From positions 72,001 through 136,000 of the forward strand of contig CM061106.1 in the NCBI GenBank assembly GCA_030770545.1: a stretch of 64,000 nt of DNA, in the 5' to 3' direction. A model generated the notes under the pieces. That model saw only the letters and a list, made by a program, of their open reading frames with translations. It made no database searches and was not told where the DNA came from. A program made the position numbers and the translations under genes. Origin of the DNA: Macropodus opercularis. Lineage: Eukaryota; Chordata; Actinopteri; Anabantiformes; Osphronemidae. Below, in pieces: positions 59,601-64,000 of the stretch (position 1 is its first letter; every line of letters begins with the position of its first letter).

Positions 59601-62600
59601 GGTTAGTCTGATTCTAGTAACAAGCCTCCAGTAACAAGCCGCTAACAGTGGAGAGGCTGAGCTGGCTGACGGGCTCAGCATCGGTCCCACTCCAGAGCAC
59701 AAGGACTGAAGGGTTCATCACAGTTTGTCTGTTCCAGCGTCTGTCTGTGAGGCTTGGAGGCCGACTACCTACAGGACTGACCCGGTCCACCTGCCAGGCC
59801 GGCGACCCGGCCGTCACCTGGGCCTCTCGGAGGTTCTATCTGTGTCTAACATGGGTCGGCTCCGTGTGGGAAGGCGTCTGCAGTGGTCACGTAGTGTAGC
59901 TCCCCGCGGACGCATCCATTATGAAGTAGCGATCCTGGAACATGGCTTTTCACTTAAGGCTCGTCGTAGGAAGGTCGTCCACGGGTTTGTCCCAGAACAG
60001 GTGAAGTAGTTACATGAGTCGCTGCTCCTCCCGTTAACGTTACACAGGGTTTATCTCTCTATGTGCGAATCCATTGTCGTACTTTTAATGTAGCCTGTAA
60101 ACTGCTGGGAATTAAGAATTAAGAGCGTAAACGTCATCACCAGGGAGACGTGGCCTGAATCTCCCACTTACATCCAGCGACACCAGGCATCAAATCCAAA
60201 CCGAGCCAGCGCCAGTGTGCGGTTCCGTCCACCTCAGTGATGACATCACTCGTCACGCTGACGCGCTTCAGGCTTCTGCGTGGGAAGCTCAGCTCCTGTT
60301 GGAATAACTGTGTTGCTTCCCTGCTCACGCTCCGTCATGCGCTCGCGTTGCGTACGTGGCCCCGTCTGAGAGCGGTTGCCCTCGGATACAGACGTGTTCA
60401 TCCTGGTCAGCAGGGATGCTCACGCTGATGAGGAGTGAGACCCGCTCTCATCCTCCCACCTCTGATGAGCGCTGGCTCTCGCTTGCTAAGCCGAACCCGG
60501 ATGCGTGGTTGTTCCAGTCCACGAACAGTAGCCTCTTGTCTGGCTGCGTTTCCTACAGTCCAGCGAGGCGACGTGAAAGGCCAGGCTGGCTGCTCCTCAG
60601 GCTCCTCAGGCTCCTAGTAACACTCAGGTCTGAGGAACAGAGGCCACGCGGGATGACAGCCAGTAGAAGCTGTTTGAAGAGGAGCAGGCCCCCTCCCTCG
60701 TGGTCGTGGTGAAGCTAGCTGGAAGCTGGCATCGCCCTCCTCTGTGTCCTGCTCAGCAGAACTGCTGCAGGTCGCGATCATCAAATGTGTTTTCCTGATA
60801 ATCACATTTAGAGATCTCACCACTGGCACTAGCTGGATCCAACTGGTTGCCACAGACCGACTTCATCAGGCCTGTGTGAATGTAGCTGGTCACCACAGGC
60901 CTCTGAGCGTCTGCAGTGATGCGGGTGATTCTCAGGTTTGTGTGAGTCGCTGAGGGATGTAAAAGGCAGCAGCTGATGGGCAGGAGTCGTCATTTGACCT
61001 GACGTCCGTGTGTGCGCGGCTAGATGACCTGTCAGGCTGGAGGACGTCCTGCCACATCAGAGCATGTGTCTGCTGCAGGGTCCAGGGCCAGTGAGCAGGT
61101 TGGTCCAGGGCCATAGATATGTACATAAAATGTAATATCAGATTGAAAACAGTCGGTGTTAGGCCTCCCAGGTCGTTGGACCTGTTCCGCTGAACTGAAG
61201 AAGGTCTGTTCCTCTGCGTGCACGTTATTTATCGCATTGAATCCCACGTCCTTTGAAGCCTCTGCTTCTTAGAGTGAACTGTGTCAGATCCAGTCTAGAG
61301 CTTTGAATGTCAGGCATTTAACATGTTTTAGGAAGCTGCATCACAGCAAACCTCCTAATTTGCCCTTTGCAGAGATGGGAGGTGCTCAGAGCTCCTCAGT
61401 GGACTCAACAAGTCATGTTCAGATGAATCTGGGGCTCAGATCCTCCCTCTCGGGGAAGCAGGCGGGTCTAAAAATACTGCTGCTGCTGCGGCTCCAACGC
61501 AAACCTCCCAGGATGCCGCTGGAGAGCAGATGCTGTAGTGTGTGTGTGTGTTGTGGCAAGAAGAAGAGAAAACAGGGCAGCAGATGAGGGAGGAGACGCT
61601 AAGGAGCCGGTTTTTAAGTACAAAGGCAGCAAATGAGAAGTGATTTCTTTAGGGCACCAAACGTGGTGGGGGAGTTAGAAAAGACACGGAGCGGCGTGAT
61701 CTGTCTCTGAGCTGAACCATCGATCCAAGGAGTCATTACGCCGAACACGTGAGCTGAGGCCGCGCCTGCCGGACCTCCTGTGCTCAGTCCAACACTCAGA
61801 TGTTGCTGCTAATGAGGCTTCTCAGAGCTTACGCCTCACGTAGCTGACGTCCATCCGCAGAGTCTCGGTGGAGCCGCGCACCGAATGCTTGCTGAGCTGT
61901 GAGTTGTGCTGTGGCATCGGCCACGTGCTGCAGGCTGACGGCCCGAGGCCCTGCCTGCGAGCTGTCAGACTGCTCTCAGACCAGCTCCCATCAAAGCATC
62001 AAAATGTGCTCGGGAAGCCTTTTGTTCACGCCGACAGATTCTGCCTTTGTTGCCAAGCAACACAAAGGAGGTGTCAGAGGTGGTTGCTGGGTTTTTCACT
62101 CAGCGGTGACGGTCGCGTCTGGTTAATATTATTAATATTCCTCATTGGCTGCAGTTATCTGGCGACAGCTTCTAGCGTTTGGTAGGAAGGATGGAGCTCG
62201 TCAGGCGACCGCAGGCCTCTACGCTGCACCTGATCCGGCGGATGAACCCTCGGGTCACAGCACGGCGCCTCTGGTAAAGCCCGTGTCTAGGATGCCTGGG
62301 TAGAAAGCGTCCTTGGGCGAGAGTCTGCCGAACCCCTGCACACATCAGTGGGCACCGGGCGCCACCTGTTGCCTTGGTAACGTGAATTAAACGTGACCAC
62401 GGCGGATGTGTGTGATGCAGCTGTTCTTCAGGTCGCAATGATCTCAGGAACCTGTGTGAAGCCGATTGATTCACTATTTACACTTCACTATTTTAACTGC
62501 TAGTTCCAGGAGGTCAACGCCTCGCTGCTTGGAGTGGGAGCCGCTAAGCGATGAGCTTCGCCGCCTCCTGCCTCCTCTAAGCGGAGCATCTCGGGCCGTG

Positions 62601-64000
62601 TCCCCTGCTCAGCAGCGACGGGCCAGTGCTCGCTTGACCTCAGCTGCATATTGTGGCTCTAATGACGCGCAGTACTTTACTGGCAGCGGCTTGAAAGGTT
62701 TCAGCTCAACATTTCCATAGGACAGCAGAGGCAGCTAATGGCACCATTAAAAGTAAAAGCCTTACGTTCACTGTGTCGCTGTGTATGTGACACATACCAG
62801 CTCCGTGCACGTTTTAATGATCGCTGTCATTTCCTGTCGTCTAGGCCTAATGGTGCCTTTTGTCTTAATGCACCGCATGTTCTCCGTCCGAGCAGCCTAA
62901 GTGGCCGGTGCTCTTTCCGAAGGCGAACTCGTCACGTTAGACCGACCTCTGCACCCCATCAATGGCTTCTCGGGAGCTTGGCTTTTACCGAAGCACTGTT
63001 TCGGTGGGTGAACCTACCTGTCCGGCAGGCTCGGAGCTTAGCCGTCCAGCCTGCTCCACCTGTTGCACGAGGACGTCTCAGATGCTTGTGAGGACGCAGG
63101 ACCGTGTCTGGGTTCAGTCACTGGAAAGCTCTGACGAAAGCTGGTCCCTCCTGACTAGTAGACAAGCTGTGAGCCAGTAAATGTCCTTCTTTAGAAACTG
63201 TTACCGAGACCAGTTTTTAAACTTGTAGCACAAGTAGCCTCTCTAGCCTCCGTAGAAACTGGTGGCATTCCCTGCTAATTAACTGTCTTTGGCTTTCCGT
63301 GAAGCGTTAGATCCCAGCTGGGGTCAAGAGCGAGTCGGCACTAGACGCAAGTTTCTACAAGTTGGCAGAATGAGCTGATGAAGCCACGCTTAGATGGGGC
63401 TGCTTTGATCTCAGGCAGACAAATATGAAGGCTTGTTCATGTTTAGCATTCAGCCTGTGATCTAACAGTTTATGTAACGGCAGTGGGTCCCTCTTAACGT
63501 TTGCCTGGTGTAACGTACATGGCTTTGAAAGGATTCACACCCACACAGTCTTGTTCTGGAGAGTGTAGCAGCCTGCTAGAGGAGGCATCACAGGGATTTA
63601 AGGAGTAGATGTTCATTTCACAGTCAAACAAATGAGACACTCGATGCCATCAAAGCGTGTTCGTTCGTCTCCGCTGGAACGTCGGGAAGCTGTTTGAGAG
63701 CGAGCTTCACAGCAGGACGAGCAGCCCTGAAACCTTCACACCTGGGCAGATTAGCGTGAAGTCACGCTGACACTGAAGGCACCGTTTGGTGTCAGGATGT
63801 CAGGCTGCCATGACAACGTACCCAAACACTCAGGGTTACGTCACGTTGAAGGTGAAGGTCAAACGGACCTTTTGCCTCGTATATACCCTATGACGGGCGT
63901 AGACAGGCAGCCGGGACGGAGGCGAGGCAGGAGCTGCTCTGACTCCTGAGGCTCCGCTCGCAGCGAAAGGCTCCACGTTGACACATCTGACGGTTTGAGG

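Larger units (their letters stand above)
31121..64000 (+). other. Probable large plekha5 intron 3, no exon recognised
   Basis: After the exon 3 donor I find no further PLEKHA5 exon (no rest of WW2, no PH-domain motif) and no other protein-coding exon or RNA gene on either strand. The stretch is dominated by unique non-coding sequence and the tandem arrays listed separately at 33.5, 33.9, 38.1, 41.4, 49.6-53.1 and 54.6-56.6 kb. The intron assignment is inference. The region could also contain exons too short or divergent for reading by eye. Confidence 0.55.

Overview
The window is nuclear DNA from a bony fish, probably a spiny-rayed teleost. Its genes have short GT-AG introns, L2/Rex1-type LINE fragments are present, and it carries an NLR gene of the FISNA-NACHT-LRR-B30.2 class that is known as a teleost expansion. 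There is no sign of bacterial or viral coding. The placement in fish rests on gene-family content, and the species cannot be named from this sequence.

Layout from left to right. (1) 391-3691, minus strand: the first four coding exons of tmpo (thymopoietin/LAP2), with the rest of the gene beyond the left edge. A 0.9 kb minisatellite starts 130 bp upstream of its start codon. (2) 5559-7991, minus strand: complete strap (WD40 protein, nine exons, 329 aa). (3) 10210-10902, minus strand: complete mgst1 (microsomal glutathione S-transferase 1, three coding exons, 145 aa). (4) 13887-18841, plus strand: a complete NLRC3-like innate immune receptor gene. I could join ten exons in a single consistent reading frame, giving 1086 aa. 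(5) 18842-30285: a long stretch without a recognised gene, holding LINE tails, a tRNA-like repeat, a 5S-rRNA-derived element and a GGGTCCA minisatellite. (6) 30286-31120, plus strand: the first three coding exons of plekha5 (WW domains). The fourth exon was not found, so 31.1-64 kb is most likely a very large plekha5 intron, unusually rich in minisatellites. The main ones are an 11-bp TGGTTATT array, a 27-bp pyrimidine array, a 3.5 kb purine-rich array with higher-order structure and a 2 kb 18/19-bp array.

STRAP, MGST1 and PLEKHA5 all lie on human 12p12, so most of the window is an old vertebrate linkage block. TMPO is on human 12q, and the NLR gene is the teleost-specific insertion. The genes do not form a pathway together: they cover nuclear lamina/BAF tethering (tmpo), TGF-beta and SMN-complex scaffolding (strap), membrane detoxification (mgst1), cytosolic immune sensing (NLR) and a phosphoinositide adaptor (plekha5).

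I found no clearly new biological system. The most useful points for a second look are the complete NLR gene model with a candidate start exon, the loss of the regulatory loop cysteine in mgst1, a perfect 22-bp inverted repeat in plekha5 intron 2, and several VNTRs with higher-order structure placed at promoters or clustered in the plekha5 intron.
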